Shown piece after piece: positions 55,148 through 64,000 of a stretch of 64,000 nucleotides of DNA (the stretch's first letter is position 1; the number at the start of each line of letters is the position of its first letter). Source of the stretch: Sphingobacteriales bacterium 16-39-50. Lineage in GTDB: Bacteria; Bacteroidota; Bacteroidia; Sphingobacteriales; Sphingobacteriaceae. The notes below the pieces were generated by a model. It had not been told where the DNA came from. It saw nothing but the letters and a program-made list of their open reading frames with translations, and ran no database searches. A program made the position numbers and the translations under genes. The stretch spans positions 1-64,000 of the forward strand of contig NCHA01000002.1 of NCBI GenBank assembly GCA_002257025.1. Direction: 5' to 3'.

Positions 55148-56950
55148 CTAATTCCTGTTCAACCTTCGAACATCGCGTTTCTTCAGCCGGTCATCGCGTC
55201 TTTCTTCCCTGTTAAGCCGTTCGATCTCCATCTTCCTCAGCCTAACAGCTATCTCCCTTTGGGTAGCAGCATCAAAACCAATGGTATTTAAAAGCGCTTC
55301 TGCAAATCCCTTCCATATCATATTGAAAAAAGAAGAGCGTTCGGGTCTGACATAATTAAATACTCCCTTCCTTACCGATTCGCCTTTCATAGGATTATGG
55401 TCTTTTATAATAAGAATATTTGCAAAAATAGAGGCGATGCCTTTTCGTTTTAAGCGACTGGAATTTTCACTTTTTTCTAAAAGAGAGATCTTTAGATCAT
55501 TATAATAACAGGTCAGACTTCCTCTTACCCCATTAATACTCCCCCTACCGTTAAAAATCATCTGGTTTATATAACCAGATTTAACTTCAATGAGTGATAA
55601 TGGCCTGATTGCCGAATTGAACATTTCTGCATCAAGTTTCCCCAGTTTTCCGGAAAACTCGAATGCTCCGTCGGGGTCTGGCAAATTGAATTTCATCGCT
55701 ATATCCAAACGACCACGATTCATTAATAAAGAGGTTAGCTTCACCTCACTAAATTTATTTTTAATCAGGTTTAGCGAATCATTGGTCAGGTTGAAAATAC
55801 TTCCGTTAATGCCTCCAAAAGAAAGTGTTCCCTTGCGTCTTGAATCAGGATTGTATTCCGAATAATTGACATATGAATCCTTTAGCAATACTGTATCGAT
55901 AGTTGTATCAAGCTTGAATCGTTTTAATGCCAGCTGCGGAAAATTAACACCCTTATCCCTGATCGAATCGGGCATTCCCCGATTCAAAAAAACTGATAAA
56001 TTACCCTTGTTTAATGTCAATGAGGATGCAATCAGCCTTCTGTCGCGGTTCAATAACTCGTAATCAATATTGCTTAACTCAATGTCTTCAAAGTGTGCAG
56101 AATATCGGTCCTTCTGGAATTTAAATCTTCTTGAAAACTCCATCTCAGAATATTTTGGCAGAAGGCGAAAGCCCTTTATGTGGGCATACCCCCCTGCAGT
56201 TGAGGCCTTGAATTCACTAAACTGAATATTATAGTTCCCATCCTCTGTAAGCGTTTTGTAATCAAGCAGTTCAGCATAAATATCTTTGGTATAATATAAG
56301 CGGGAGTGATCAAATTGTGATGCTGAATCTATCAGCAGATCGCTGATTCTGACATACAGATCCTTAAGTTCGGTTATTCTGCTCCCCCCCTCTGCACTAC
56401 GGTCGATATACTTAAAATCAGCATTTTTAAAAATGATACTCCCGATTTTTACGGAGTTCAGATAGGGTGCAAGGTGCTGATAAGCAGTTCTCAGGTCTTG
56501 TTTAGGGGATGCTCTTGTATTTCTTATTTTAGAAAATACAACCTTCAAAGAAGGCCGGTCAATCTCTATAGATCTCATTTCCAGTTTGCCAAGCGTATAT
56601 ATTTTCCAGGGCTGTATCTTCTTTAAGATTAGTTCAGCTATTTCAACTTCATACAAATGCCTTGGTGCAATGCTGTCAACTTTCATCTTTTCATACACCA
56701 GGGTATCGGGTATGAAGCGGATATTCGAAACGTTCAGTCTACCGGTGATAAAATTCACCCGGATATTTTCAAACTCTATGCGGTATAAACCATCTGTAGA
56801 CCTTTCAATCGCTTCTTTGATCCTTTGAGTCAAAATAGGCTTCCAATAGTAGTTCAGATATACTGCGGCTCCGCTTACCAGAAGGACCAGTATCATTAAA
56901 ATTGAAAAGATCCACTTTCTAAATAAGACTTTGTTACTATTCTGAACCAT
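55148..56950 (-). CDS. AsmA-like membrane-anchored protein
   Basis: 600 residues. One N-terminal transmembrane helix (WIFSILMILVLLVSGAAVYL, about residues 13-32) followed by a long periplasmic chain of beta strands. The opening IEFENIRVNFITGRLNVSNI and later KLEMRSIEIDRPSLKVVFS, TLSFGGINGSIFNLTNDSLN, GRLDIAMKFNLPDPDGAFEF and KLGKLDAEMFNSAIRPLSLI resemble the repeating grooves of AsmA/DUF748/TamB-type proteins, which shuttle phospholipid to the outer membrane. It ends with a very basic arginine-rich tail (about 560-600). The exact family is not certain. Convergent with ilvE and divergent from miaB. Confidence 0.7.
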   Translation of the reverse strand: MVQNSNKVLFRKWIFSILMILVLLVSGAAVYLNYYWKPILTQRIKEAIERSTDGLYRIEFENIRVNFITGRLNVSNIRFIPDTLVYEKMKVDSIAPRHLYEVEIAELILKKIQPWKIYTLGKLEMRSIEIDRPSLKVVFSKIRNTRASPKQDLRTAYQHLAPYLNSVKIGSIIFKNADFKYIDRSAEGGSRITELKDLYVRISDLLIDSASQFDHSRLYYTKDIYAELLDYKTLTEDGNYNIQFSEFKASTAGGYAHIKGFRLLPKYSEMEFSRRFKFQKDRYSAHFEDIELSNIDYELLNRDRRLIASSLTLNKGNLSVFLNRGMPDSIRDKGVNFPQLALKRFKLDTTIDTVLLKDSYVNYSEYNPDSRRKGTLSFGGINGSIFNLTNDSLNLIKNKFSEVKLTSLLMNRGRLDIAMKFNLPDPDGAFEFSGKLGKLDAEMFNSAIRPLSLIEVKSGYINQMIFNGRGSINGVRGSLTCYYNDLKISLLEKSENSSRLKRKGIASIFANILIIKDHNPMKGESVRKGVFNYVRPERSSFFNMIWKGFAEALLNTIGFDAATQREIAVRLRKMEIERLNREERRDDRLKKRDVRRLNRN

Positions 56951-57067
56951 TGAATGCCTTCGGTTAAATACTAAGTTAACCTAAATCGTTAACGTTTCTA
57001 AAGATTATCTGATATGTCAGTACAATTTAAAAATATTGTTTGTGGAGCAAAAAGAATCTCTGCCAAA

Positions 57068-57098
57068 TTGTCATTTTAGAGAAAAAATCATAATTTTG
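57068..57098 (+). promoter_or_regulatory. Bacteroidota-type promoter of miaB
   Basis: TAATTTTG at 57091-57098 is an exact TAnnTTTG match, with ATTG about 20 bp upstream (57067-57070) as a partial -33 element. The leader before the ATG at 57117 would be about 13-16 bases. Confidence 0.55.
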
Positions 57099-57116
57099 CA
57101 GCTAATTTAATAAAGA

Positions 57117-58649
57117 ATGTTTGAGCGCCCAATAAACTTAAAAGATTCATCAGAAACCACATTACACGATGAATCACGTCAGGGTGAAGCCTTAATATTA
57201 GAAAATACAGGCCAATATACAGGACGAAAACTGTACATTGAGAGTTACGGTTGTGCCATGAATTTCTCTGACAGTGAGATTGTTGCATCGATCATGCAGG
57301 ACATGGGCTTTGAAACAACAAGTCAATATAAAGAAGCTGATGTTATTTTTATAAATACCTGTTCAATTCGTGATAATGCTGAGCAAAGGGTAAGAAACCG
57401 CCTGCGTGAATTTGGGGCTGCTAAAAATAAGCGACCGGGAATGACGATTGGCGTTCTTGGCTGTATGGCTGAGCGTTTAAAATCCAAGTTTCTGGAAGAA
57501 GAGAAGCTTGTTGACATTGTGATCGGTCCTGATTCTTACCGCGATCTGCCAAACCTGATTGCCCAGTCTGATGATGGAATACGAGCGGTGAATGTACTTC
57601 TAAGCAGGGAGGAAACCTATGCTGATATCAGTCCGGTAAGATTGAATAGCAATGGCATTTCAGCCTTTGTATCTATTATGCGCGGATGCGATAATATGTG
57701 CTCATTTTGTGTGGTCCCCTTCACCCGAGGCAGAGAAAGAAGCAGAGACCCTCATTCAATTGTACAGGAAGCAAGGGAATTATTTGAGAATGGTTATCGT
57801 GAAGTAACCCTGCTTGGTCAGAATGTAGATTCTTATAAGTGGGGAGGAACGGCCTCACCCCCAGCCCCTCTCCAGGAGAGAGGGGAGAATGAATTACAAG
57901 ATGAGAATGATCCAAACTCTCTCTCCTTTGGAGAGGGCCGGGGTGAGGCCCTAAACTTCGCAGGACTACTTGAACTTGTTGCTCAGATCAATCCCCTCTT
58001 AAGAGTACGTTTCTCCACATCCCACCCGAAAGATATAACCGATGAGGTATTGCATACGATGAAGAAGTATGAAAATATCTGCAATCATATTCACCTGCCT
58101 GTACAATCAGGAAACTCCCGGGTGCTGGAGCTGATGAATCGTACCTATACCCGTGAATGGTATATTGAGCGAATTGATACGATTAAAAAACTTATTCTGG
58201 ATTGTGCTGTCTCAACCGATATCATCATCGGTTTTTGTACGGAAACTGAAGAGGAACATCAGGATACGCTGAGCCTTATGGACTATGCCCAATTTGATTT
58301 TGCTTATATGTATACCTATTCGGAACGTCCCGGCACACTTGCTGCCAAGCGTTTTGAAGACGATATTCCGGAAATGGTAAAAACCCGCAGGTTCAATGAG
58401 ATTCTGAAAAAGCAGCAGGAATGCTCATTGAAACGTCTGGAGCAACATATTGGCAAAACACATAAAGTGCTGATTGACGGATTCTCAAAGAAATCAGACA
58501 ATGATTTTTCGGGCAAAAGCGAACATAATATCACTGTAGTTTTTCCGGTAAATAAAGCATACAAAGCTGGCGACTATGTAGATGTCACAATAGAACGCTG
58601 CACCCCGGCTACTTTAATAGGGAAAATTAAGGCTGATGTGGAGATTTGA
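57117..58649 (+). CDS. miaB: tRNA-2-methylthio-N6-dimethylallyladenosine synthase
   Basis: 510 residues. It adds a methylthio group to i6A at tRNA position 37 using two 4Fe-4S clusters and SAM. The N-terminal UPF0004 domain has [39 protein letters not shown] and [17 protein letters not shown]. The radical-SAM cluster is [20 protein letters not shown] (CxxxCxxC), and [15 protein letters not shown] follows. Residues about 245-278 are an insertion encoded by a 100-bp palindromic repeat, reading [16 protein letters not shown] then [17 protein letters not shown]. Removing it gives about 477 residues, the usual length. The insertion keeps frame and sits between the LLGQNVD strand and [11 protein letters not shown]. 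The C-terminal TRAM domain is present. Confidence 0.95.
   Translation: MFERPINLKDSSETTLHDESRQGEALILENTGQYTGRKLYIESYGCAMNFSDSEIVASIMQDMGFETTSQYKEADVIFINTCSIRDNAEQRVRNRLREFGAAKNKRPGMTIGVLGCMAERLKSKFLEEEKLVDIVIGPDSYRDLPNLIAQSDDGIRAVNVLLSREETYADISPVRLNSNGISAFVSIMRGCDNMCSFCVVPFTRGRERSRDPHSIVQEARELFENGYREVTLLGQNVDSYKWGGTASPPAPLQERGENELQDENDPNSLSFGEGRGEALNFAGLLELVAQINPLLRVRFSTSHPKDITDEVLHTMKKYENICNHIHLPVQSGNSRVLELMNRTYTREWYIERIDTIKKLILDCAVSTDIIIGFCTETEEEHQDTLSLMDYAQFDFAYMYTYSERPGTLAAKRFEDDIPEMVKTRRFNEILKKQQECSLKRLEQHIGKTHKVLIDGFSKKSDNDFSGKSEHNITVVFPVNKAYKAGDYVDVTIERCTPATLIGKIKADVEI
57851..57950. repeat. Palindromic element inserted in-frame in miaB
   Basis: Terminal arms GGCCTCACCCCCAGCCCC and, at the other end, GGGCCGGGGTGAGGCC are near-perfect inverted repeats. 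Within are two sub-hairpins, CCCCTCTC/GAGAGGGG and CTCTCC/GGAGAG. Length is 100 bp. It encodes residues about 245-278 of MiaB. Confidence 0.85.
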
Positions 58650-58785
58650 AAATTTGGAGATTTGAAAATGCCAGAAAACAAATTAAAATTCAGCCGGGTA
58701 ATATTAATTGGAAAAATTAAAGATTGATTTGGAAATGATATAGCATCATCAAATTTTCAAATCATCAAATCATCAAATTAAAATA
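58650..58785. repeat. Word-repeat palindrome between miaB and the sigma-54 activator
   Basis: The left side repeats GAGATTTGAAAATTTG. The right side repeats the complement (CAAATTTTC-type words, CAAATCATCAAATCATC). It folds back on itself. Only about 136 bp; it should also hold the promoter of the next gene, although no clear box is seen. Confidence 0.55.
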
Positions 58786-60021
58786 ATGGATGTTCAGGAC
58801 ATAAAAAACAGATTTGGTATCATTGGTAATTCACCTTTACTTAACCGGGCAATTGATATTGCGAGGCAGGTAGCACCAACCGATATTTCTGTGCTGATTA
58901 CCGGTGAGAGCGGTAGTGGTAAAGAGGTTTTTTCACATATTATTCATGCATTGAGTGCCCGCAAACACGGTCCTTTTATAGCTGTAAACTGTGGTGCGAT
59001 ACCCGAAGGAACGATCGACTCCGAATTATTTGGCCACGAAAAAGGATCATTTACCGGGGCTCACGATGCCCGCAAAGGATATTTTGAGGTAGTTGACGGC
59101 GGAACCATATTTCTGGATGAAGTTGCAGAACTACCAATCGGGACTCAGGCCCGTTTGTTAAGGGTTTTAGAAACGGGTGAATACATTCGCGTTGGTTCTT
59201 CCAAAGTCCAGAAAACAAACGTACGAGTGATCGCTGCTACAAATAAGGATGTTTTCGACGCAGTGAGTGCCGGAAAGTTCCGTGAAGATCTTTATTACCG
59301 TTTGAACACCGTACCATTGAAAATTCCTGCATTAAGAGAGCGCAAGGAAGATATAAATTTACTGTTCAGGAAGTTTATTGCTGATTTTACTGATAAATAC
59401 CGAAGTCCTTCAGTACAACTTGACCAAAGTGCGCAGCAGGTTCTAATGAATTACAGTTGGCCGGGAAATGTTCGCCAGCTTAAAAATATAGCTGAACAAA
59501 TTGCTGTTCTTGAAAAAGACAGAAATTTATCAGCAGAGCACCTGCAGAATTATATCCCAACCGAGGCCGGAAGCACTCTTCCTATGCGTATTCCAAACCA
59601 GAATAAGGATGACTTTTCTGAGCGGGATATTCTTTATAAAGTGCTTTTCGATATGAAGAAGGATATGATGGAATTGAAAAAGCTGGTTGCTGAGATTATA
59701 CAAAACGGAGGCAATACATCAAGCATTCAGTCGAACCAGAAGGTAATCAATCAGCTTTACAGGGATATCGAAATTCCCGGAAGCAATAATCTGGCCCCTG
59801 ATCCGCATCAACTGGTCATCCATCAGCCAGATAATGATAAATCATATGATATGATGGATGAAGCAGAAGAGGTAGAAGAATCCTTATCATTGATAGACAA
59901 AGAATCAGATCTGATCAAGAAAGCACTCAAGAAGCATAAAGGAAAGCGGAAATTAGCTGCTCATGAACTTGGGATATCCGAACGAACGCTGTATCGCAAA
60001 ATAAAGGAATTAGAACTTTAA
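58786..60021 (+). CDS. Sigma-54-dependent transcriptional activator without receiver domain
   Basis: 411 residues. It opens promoters held by sigma-54 RNA polymerase using ATP. The AAA+ domain starts almost at the N-terminus: Walker A ITGESGSGKE (40-47), GSFTGA at 87-92 (GAFTGA loop with A replaced by S), Walker B GGTIFLDEVAELP, then VRVIAATNKD, FREDLYYRLNTVPLKIPALR and YSWPGNVRQLKNIAEQ. The C-terminus has a Fis-type helix-turn-helix (KRKLAAHELGISERTLYRKI), preceded by an acidic linker (about 350-375). No receiver or GAF domain precedes the AAA+ domain, so the input is unknown. lptE follows after 14 bp and probably shares its transcript. Confidence 0.92.
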   Translation: MDVQDIKNRFGIIGNSPLLNRAIDIARQVAPTDISVLITGESGSGKEVFSHIIHALSARKHGPFIAVNCGAIPEGTIDSELFGHEKGSFTGAHDARKGYFEVVDGGTIFLDEVAELPIGTQARLLRVLETGEYIRVGSSKVQKTNVRVIAATNKDVFDAVSAGKFREDLYYRLNTVPLKIPALRERKEDINLLFRKFIADFTDKYRSPSVQLDQSAQQVLMNYSWPGNVRQLKNIAEQIAVLEKDRNLSAEHLQNYIPTEAGSTLPMRIPNQNKDDFSERDILYKVLFDMKKDMMELKKLVAEIIQNGGNTSSIQSNQKVINQLYRDIEIPGSNNLAPDPHQLVIHQPDNDKSYDMMDEAEEVEESLSLIDKESDLIKKALKKHKGKRKLAAHELGISERTLYRKIKELEL

Positions 60022-60035
60022 ACCAGTCCGGGAAT

Positions 60036-60554
60036 ATGCAAAAGATCCTTTTAAAATTCAGATACTGTCTAATTATTGGCCTTTTAATGGTCTCTCAGTC
60101 ATGCGGAACCTATTCCTTCTCAGGAGCTTCAATTCCTCCGGAAATGAAGACCATCTCTGTTCAGTTCTTTGAGAATACTTCGGCATTGGTTGTGCCTTAT
60201 CTGAGTCAGCAATTTACTGAAGGATTAAAAGACAGGATAAGAAATCAATCCAGATTAAGCATTGTGAGAACCGAGGCGGATGCTAATTTTGAAGGAAGGA
60301 TTACTGACTATTCTATCCGGCCTGTTGCTATCCAGGGGAATGACCGGGCGGGCCTGAACAGGGTTACAGTAACGGTTAGTGTAAAATACACTAATGTTCT
60401 GAAGCCTGAATTAAATTTTGAACAATCATTTCAGGCATTTCAGGAATTTAGCCTAAACCAGGGGCCGATACAAACGCAGGAGCAGAAATTGTTAGCCCTG
60501 ATCATCCGTCAGCTTACCGAGGATATTTTTAATAAGGCTTTTGCCAATTGGTAA
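60036..60554 (+). CDS. lptE: LptE-family LPS-assembly lipoprotein
   Basis: 172 residues with a lipoprotein signal (LLMVSQSC, about C23). The LptE family pattern for Bacteroidota is visible: CGTYSFSGASIPPEMKTISV, FFENTSALVVPYLSQQFTEG, FEGRITDYSIRPVAIQGN and RVTVTVSVKYTNVLKPELNF. LptE plugs the LptD barrel and helps place LPS in the outer membrane. It lies 14 bp after the sigma-54 activator and 32 bp before the acidic gene. The same order, activator then LptE, is often seen in this lineage as I recall. Confidence 0.87.
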   Translation: MQKILLKFRYCLIIGLLMVSQSCGTYSFSGASIPPEMKTISVQFFENTSALVVPYLSQQFTEGLKDRIRNQSRLSIVRTEADANFEGRITDYSIRPVAIQGNDRAGLNRVTVTVSVKYTNVLKPELNFEQSFQAFQEFSLNQGPIQTQEQKLLALIIRQLTEDIFNKAFANW

Positions 60555-60586
60555 TAAATATTTAGCTTTCAAAAAACTCAGCACAA

Positions 60587-62041
60587 TTGAAACAGACAAA
60601 CCAGCAGGAATCATACATTAAATTGTTTGCAAATTGCATTGCAGATCCTTCTGCGATAGATGCCGGTGATGCAAAATTTTTAGAGAAAGCCCTTGAAAAG
60701 TTTCCTTATTGCCAGGTATTAAATCTCTGTTACAGCCGTTCCTTATCACTTTCAGGCTCCGAAAACCTGAAGAAACAATTGAGTTATACGGCTTTATCGA
60801 TTCCTGAAAGAAAGATCCTTTATACTATACTGATTGAACCTGAAAAATTAAAAGAGGATGAAAAATTAAAATATATTGAATCTGTTTTATTTGGAGAACA
60901 AGAATTGGAGGACGAAGGGATTCATAAAATTGAAAATACTGGCGACTTTAATGAAGAAGAAGCAAATTTAGACGAACAGGAACCTGTATCAGAAAACATT
61001 TCAGAAGAACTGAATAATGGGATAATTGAAGAAGATTCATGGTCTGCTAAGGTTGAAACTGCATCTGAAATTGAAATAGCAGCAGAACCGGAAAAAGAAA
61101 AACAGCCGATTGAGGAAGATGTTTGGACAGCAAAAATAGAAATATCTCCGGAAAATAAAGTCCCAGCGGATACTGAGACAGGAAAACAGACAATTGATGA
61201 AGAAATTCCTGCTGAGAAAGCAGAAAATCCTATAAAAGAAGAGCAAGAACCAATAGCTGAGCCTGAACTTGTAAATGCTGATTTGAATAATCGGGATAAA
61301 GAATCATCTTTACTCGGTGACATCTTCAATACAATTAATGAAAGTGCTGCTCCATCTGAAAATCCCGTAAAGGAAGAAATTAAGGCAGAGCCGATTTTCC
61401 ATTTTGAAAAGGAAGCAGAAATAAAGCCTACTGAAGAGATCAAAACTGCTCATGCTGAAGCACATGCTGCAGGACCCTCAGCTGAGGAAACAGGCGGCGC
61501 AGAAAAAGCAGAAGTAGAAACAGATCAGGAAGTATCCAGGTATAATGACGATAAAATGCCCTATTCTTTTTTATGGTGGTTGCAAAAAACCCGAATGGAG
61601 CATGCAGGAACATATCAGCCTTATGCTGATTTCCGATTAGATACTAATCAGAATATTAAAATAAGTTCTGTAGATCAGTTGAGCAGTCAGATCATTGAGA
61701 ATATATTCCACTTACAATCACCTTTGGAACAGGCTGAAAACGCACCCAGAACTGTTCCTTTCCAGGTTAAACGTAAGGAAGATTCTATTCTGGAGAAATT
61801 TATCAGGGAGGAGCCACAGATCAAACCGCCCGATTCTCAAAAATTGGATACCGAGAACAAAGCAAGGAAAAGTGCAGAAGATCCGAACGATCTGGTTTCA
61901 GAAACACTGGCACATATCTATGCTGATCAGATGTTATATGAAAAAGCCATCGCTACTTACAAAAAATTAAGTTTGAAAGTTCCGGAAAAAAGCACGTACT
62001 TTGCCGACCAAATTCGTGAATTAGAAAAGAAAGTAAATTAA
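60587..62041 (+). CDS. Acidic repeat protein of unknown function
   Basis: 484 residues with a TTG start at 60587. No signal peptide. The first 100 residues are helical (LFANCIADPSAIDAGDAKFL, ALEKFPYCQVLNLCYSRSLS), suggesting a TPR-like repeat. The middle (about 115-300) is a strongly acidic low-complexity region with imperfect repeats of the type EEDSWSAKVE and EEDVWTAKIE. The end has SFLWWLQKTRMEHAGTY, then a helical motif ALAHIYADQMLYEKAIATY (single TPR-like unit). Function unknown; possibly a scaffold. It sits between lptE and secG, 5 bp from secG, so it is probably in the same operon. Confidence 0.75.
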   Translation: MKQTNQQESYIKLFANCIADPSAIDAGDAKFLEKALEKFPYCQVLNLCYSRSLSLSGSENLKKQLSYTALSIPERKILYTILIEPEKLKEDEKLKYIESVLFGEQELEDEGIHKIENTGDFNEEEANLDEQEPVSENISEELNNGIIEEDSWSAKVETASEIEIAAEPEKEKQPIEEDVWTAKIEISPENKVPADTETGKQTIDEEIPAEKAENPIKEEQEPIAEPELVNADLNNRDKESSLLGDIFNTINESAAPSENPVKEEIKAEPIFHFEKEAEIKPTEEIKTAHAEAHAAGPSAEETGGAEKAEVETDQEVSRYNDDKMPYSFLWWLQKTRMEHAGTYQPYADFRLDTNQNIKISSVDQLSSQIIENIFHLQSPLEQAENAPRTVPFQVKRKEDSILEKFIREEPQIKPPDSQKLDTENKARKSAEDPNDLVSETLAHIYADQMLYEKAIATYKKLSLKVPEKSTYFADQIRELEKKVN

Positions 62042-62046
62042 TAGAT

Positions 62047-62382
62047 ATGTTATATACAGTTATTATCCTGGCGATCATTGTTTGTGTTTTATTGGTTCTG
62101 ATCATTTTGATCCAAAACCCTAAAGGAGGTGGTTTATCCTCCGGATTTGCGGGCTCAAATAATATTATGGGCGTTCAGCGCACAGGAGATTTTCTGGAAA
62201 AAAGTACCTGGATTCTTGCAGTTTCATTAATGGTTTTGGCACTAATGGTAAATGTAGTGGTTCCACGTGGTGGAGTAGTTGACCAGGAAATGAATGACAT
62301 TCAAAACCAGATCAATAAGCCTGCTGCTCCTGTTGCCGCACCATCAGGTCTTTCTTTACCAACAGACAGTACTAAAAAATAA
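62047..62382 (+). CDS. secG: Protein-export membrane protein SecG
   Basis: 111 residues with two transmembrane helices (TVIILAIIVCVLLVLIILIQ, and WILAVSLMVLALMVNVVVP) separated by the SecG signature QNPKGGGLSSGFAGSNNIMG. It is the accessory subunit of SecYEG. A C-terminal tail of proline and alanine follows. It begins 5 bp after the acidic gene, and a strong terminator follows the stop. Confidence 0.95.
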   Translation: MLYTVIILAIIVCVLLVLIILIQNPKGGGLSSGFAGSNNIMGVQRTGDFLEKSTWILAVSLMVLALMVNVVVPRGGVVDQEMNDIQNQINKPAAPVAAPSGLSLPTDSTKK

Positions 62383-62402
62383 AAAAGTATTTTAGAAAAA
62401 AT

Positions 62403-62429
62403 AGCCACCTGAACGGTGGCTTTTTTTTT
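62403..62429 (+). terminator. Rho-independent terminator after secG
   Basis: AGCCACC and GGTGGCT enclose a five-base loop and are followed by a run of T residues (62421-62429). It closes the sigma-54 activator, lptE, acidic gene and secG transcript. Confidence 0.92.
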
Positions 62430-62438
62430 GCATCAAAC

Positions 62439-62554
62439 TGACATTTTACTGACAGCTTGACACCGATGTATTGACAAGAAAGAAGCCTGGCTTATCAAAT
62501 AATGAAAATTTGACAAGAAATGTACCCTAAGGCTATTTGGCATAATTCGTGTCA
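62439..62554 (+). promoter_or_regulatory. TGACA boxes and sigma-54-like promoter before groES
   Basis: TGACA occurs at 62439, 62450, 62458, 62472 and 62511, and its complement TGTCA at 62550. After them TTGGCATAATTCGTG (62537-62551) resembles a sigma-54 promoter: GG at 62539-62540 as -24, with the -12 GC replaced by GT ten bases later. No CIRCE inverted repeat is present. These are candidate operators or activator sites; evidence is sequence only. Confidence 0.45.
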
Positions 62555-62599
62555 ACAAAACAGTACAAACATTCAATCAATTTAATTTATTATATCAAT

Positions 62600-62893
62600 A
62601 TGGCATTAAATATCAAACCTAGCGCAGACCGGGTAGTTATAGAAGCTGCACCGGCTGAAGAAAAAACGGCTTCCGGACTTTACATTCCTGATACTGCAAA
62701 AGAAAAACCTCAAAAAGGTACTGTTGTAGCTGTTGGACCGGGCAAATATGCAGAACAAACCGGCAATTTAATTCCTATGGCTTATAAAGTAGGAGATGTT
62801 GTATTATACGGTAAGTATGCAGGAACAGAGATCTCTCATGAAGGTAAAGAATATCTTATCATGCGTGAATCTGATATTTTTGCAACACTATAA
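62600..62893 (+). CDS. groES: Co-chaperonin GroES
   Basis: 97 residues from the ATG at 62600 ([17 protein letters not shown]). The frame extends to 62549, but this adds 17 residues that do not fit GroES. Seen: [54 protein letters not shown] and [13 protein letters not shown]. It caps the GroEL barrel during folding. groEL follows after 135 bp, an unusually wide gap filled by a repeat. Confidence 0.97.
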   Translation: MALNIKPSADRVVIEAAPAEEKTASGLYIPDTAKEKPQKGTVVAVGPGKYAEQTGNLIPMAYKVGDVVLYGKYAGTEISHEGKEYLIMRESDIFATL

Positions 62894-62895
62894 TG

Positions 62896-62945
62896 AAGTC
62901 AGAGGTCGGAGGTCAGACATCGGACTTCAGACATCAGACCTCATA
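62896..62945. repeat. Word-repeat palindrome between groES and groEL
   Basis: GAGGTC words (AGAGGTCGGAGGTCAGACATCGG) pair with TCAGACATCAGACCTC further on. It is an imperfect fold-back of the class seen in other intergenic gaps. It lies in the groESL operon. Confidence 0.55.
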
Positions 62946-63028
62946 CCCCGAATTGAAATTAAATTAAAAACCAGAGTTTGATAAAAACAATAGTTTGAAT
63001 TAACTCCAACATCTAAAATCTTTAAACA

Positions 63029-64000
<972 letters not shown>

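Noticed and set aside
60922..61443. Antisense 173-codon frame opposite the acidic protein
   Set aside because: It mirrors the low-complexity acidic repeats on the other strand, so it is a shadow frame rich in serine.
62383..62599. CIRCE operator upstream of groES
   Set aside because: No TTAGCACTC/GAGTGCTAA inverted repeat found; TGACA boxes are present instead.
62549..62599. Upstream extension of groES
   Set aside because: GroES aligns from the ATG at 62600; the 17 extra residues do not fit and cover the promoter region.

Overview
The window reads as chromosome of a Bacteroidota member, most likely a Sphingobacteriaceae (Pedobacter-like) bacterium. Supporting signs are the moderate-to-low GC, promoters with the Bacteroidota -7 box (TAnnTTTG) and little Shine-Dalgarno, lineage families such as DUF2480, DUF3109 and LptE-type lipoproteins, a SecA of 1100 residues, and many short palindromic intergenic repeats. 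I see no rRNA, tRNA, transposase, prophage block or CRISPR array. This is largely core chromosome with small accessory patches.

Layout. 1-1000: non-coding block of composite palindromic repeats. 1015-8433: POTRA-less Omp85-type barrel, then four exported hydrolases (DUF885 lipoprotein, two serine beta-lactamase-fold enzymes, a D-aminoacylase-type amidohydrolase). 8428-9202: an ORF6N gene bounded by 25-bp direct repeats. 9226-15015: methyltransferase, SirB1-like protein, prfB with a programmed +1 frameshift, and an M16 protease pair (one catalytic, one pseudo-catalytic). 15114-30621: housekeeping genes (pgi, glutaminyl cyclase, yraN, dnaG, DUF3109/DUF3108/DUF2480 proteins, a PpiD-like foldase, an M20 amidohydrolase, a SPOR protein, secA). 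31031-38246: a five-gene minus-strand sugar-catabolic cluster with Tat-type or lipoprotein signals. 38894-43674: purD, a TlpA-like thioredoxin, galK, a cysteine synthase. 43708-45428: mazEF-type toxin-antitoxin and an unknown gene pair. 45550-50084: xylA and xylB, separated by an opposite-facing CE15-type esterase that lies between two copies of one palindromic repeat. 50261-64000: a ureohydrolase-fold protein with a degraded metal site, an epimerase, a SerB phosphatase fused to remnants of SerA, ilvE, an AsmA-like protein, miaB carrying an in-frame palindromic insertion, a sigma-54 activator, lptE, an acidic protein, secG, groES and the start of groEL.

How the genes work together. Envelope biogenesis is well represented (secA, secG, PpiD-like foldase, lptE, AsmA-like protein, BamA-like barrel). 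Carbohydrate use appears in the xylA/xylB/CE15 genes, galK and the 31-38 kb exported oxidoreductase cluster. Peptide scavenging appears in the 2.6-8.4 kb hydrolase run, the M16 pair and the M20 enzyme.

I did not find a clear new multi-gene system. The most notable features are the SerB-SerA-remnant fusion, the palindromic element inside miaB, two single-gene segments bounded by repeats (ORF6N and CE15), the ureohydrolase-fold protein missing two metal ligands, and a sigma-54-like promoter with repeated TGACA boxes upstream of groES. All family calls come from reading motifs by eye; no database search was run.
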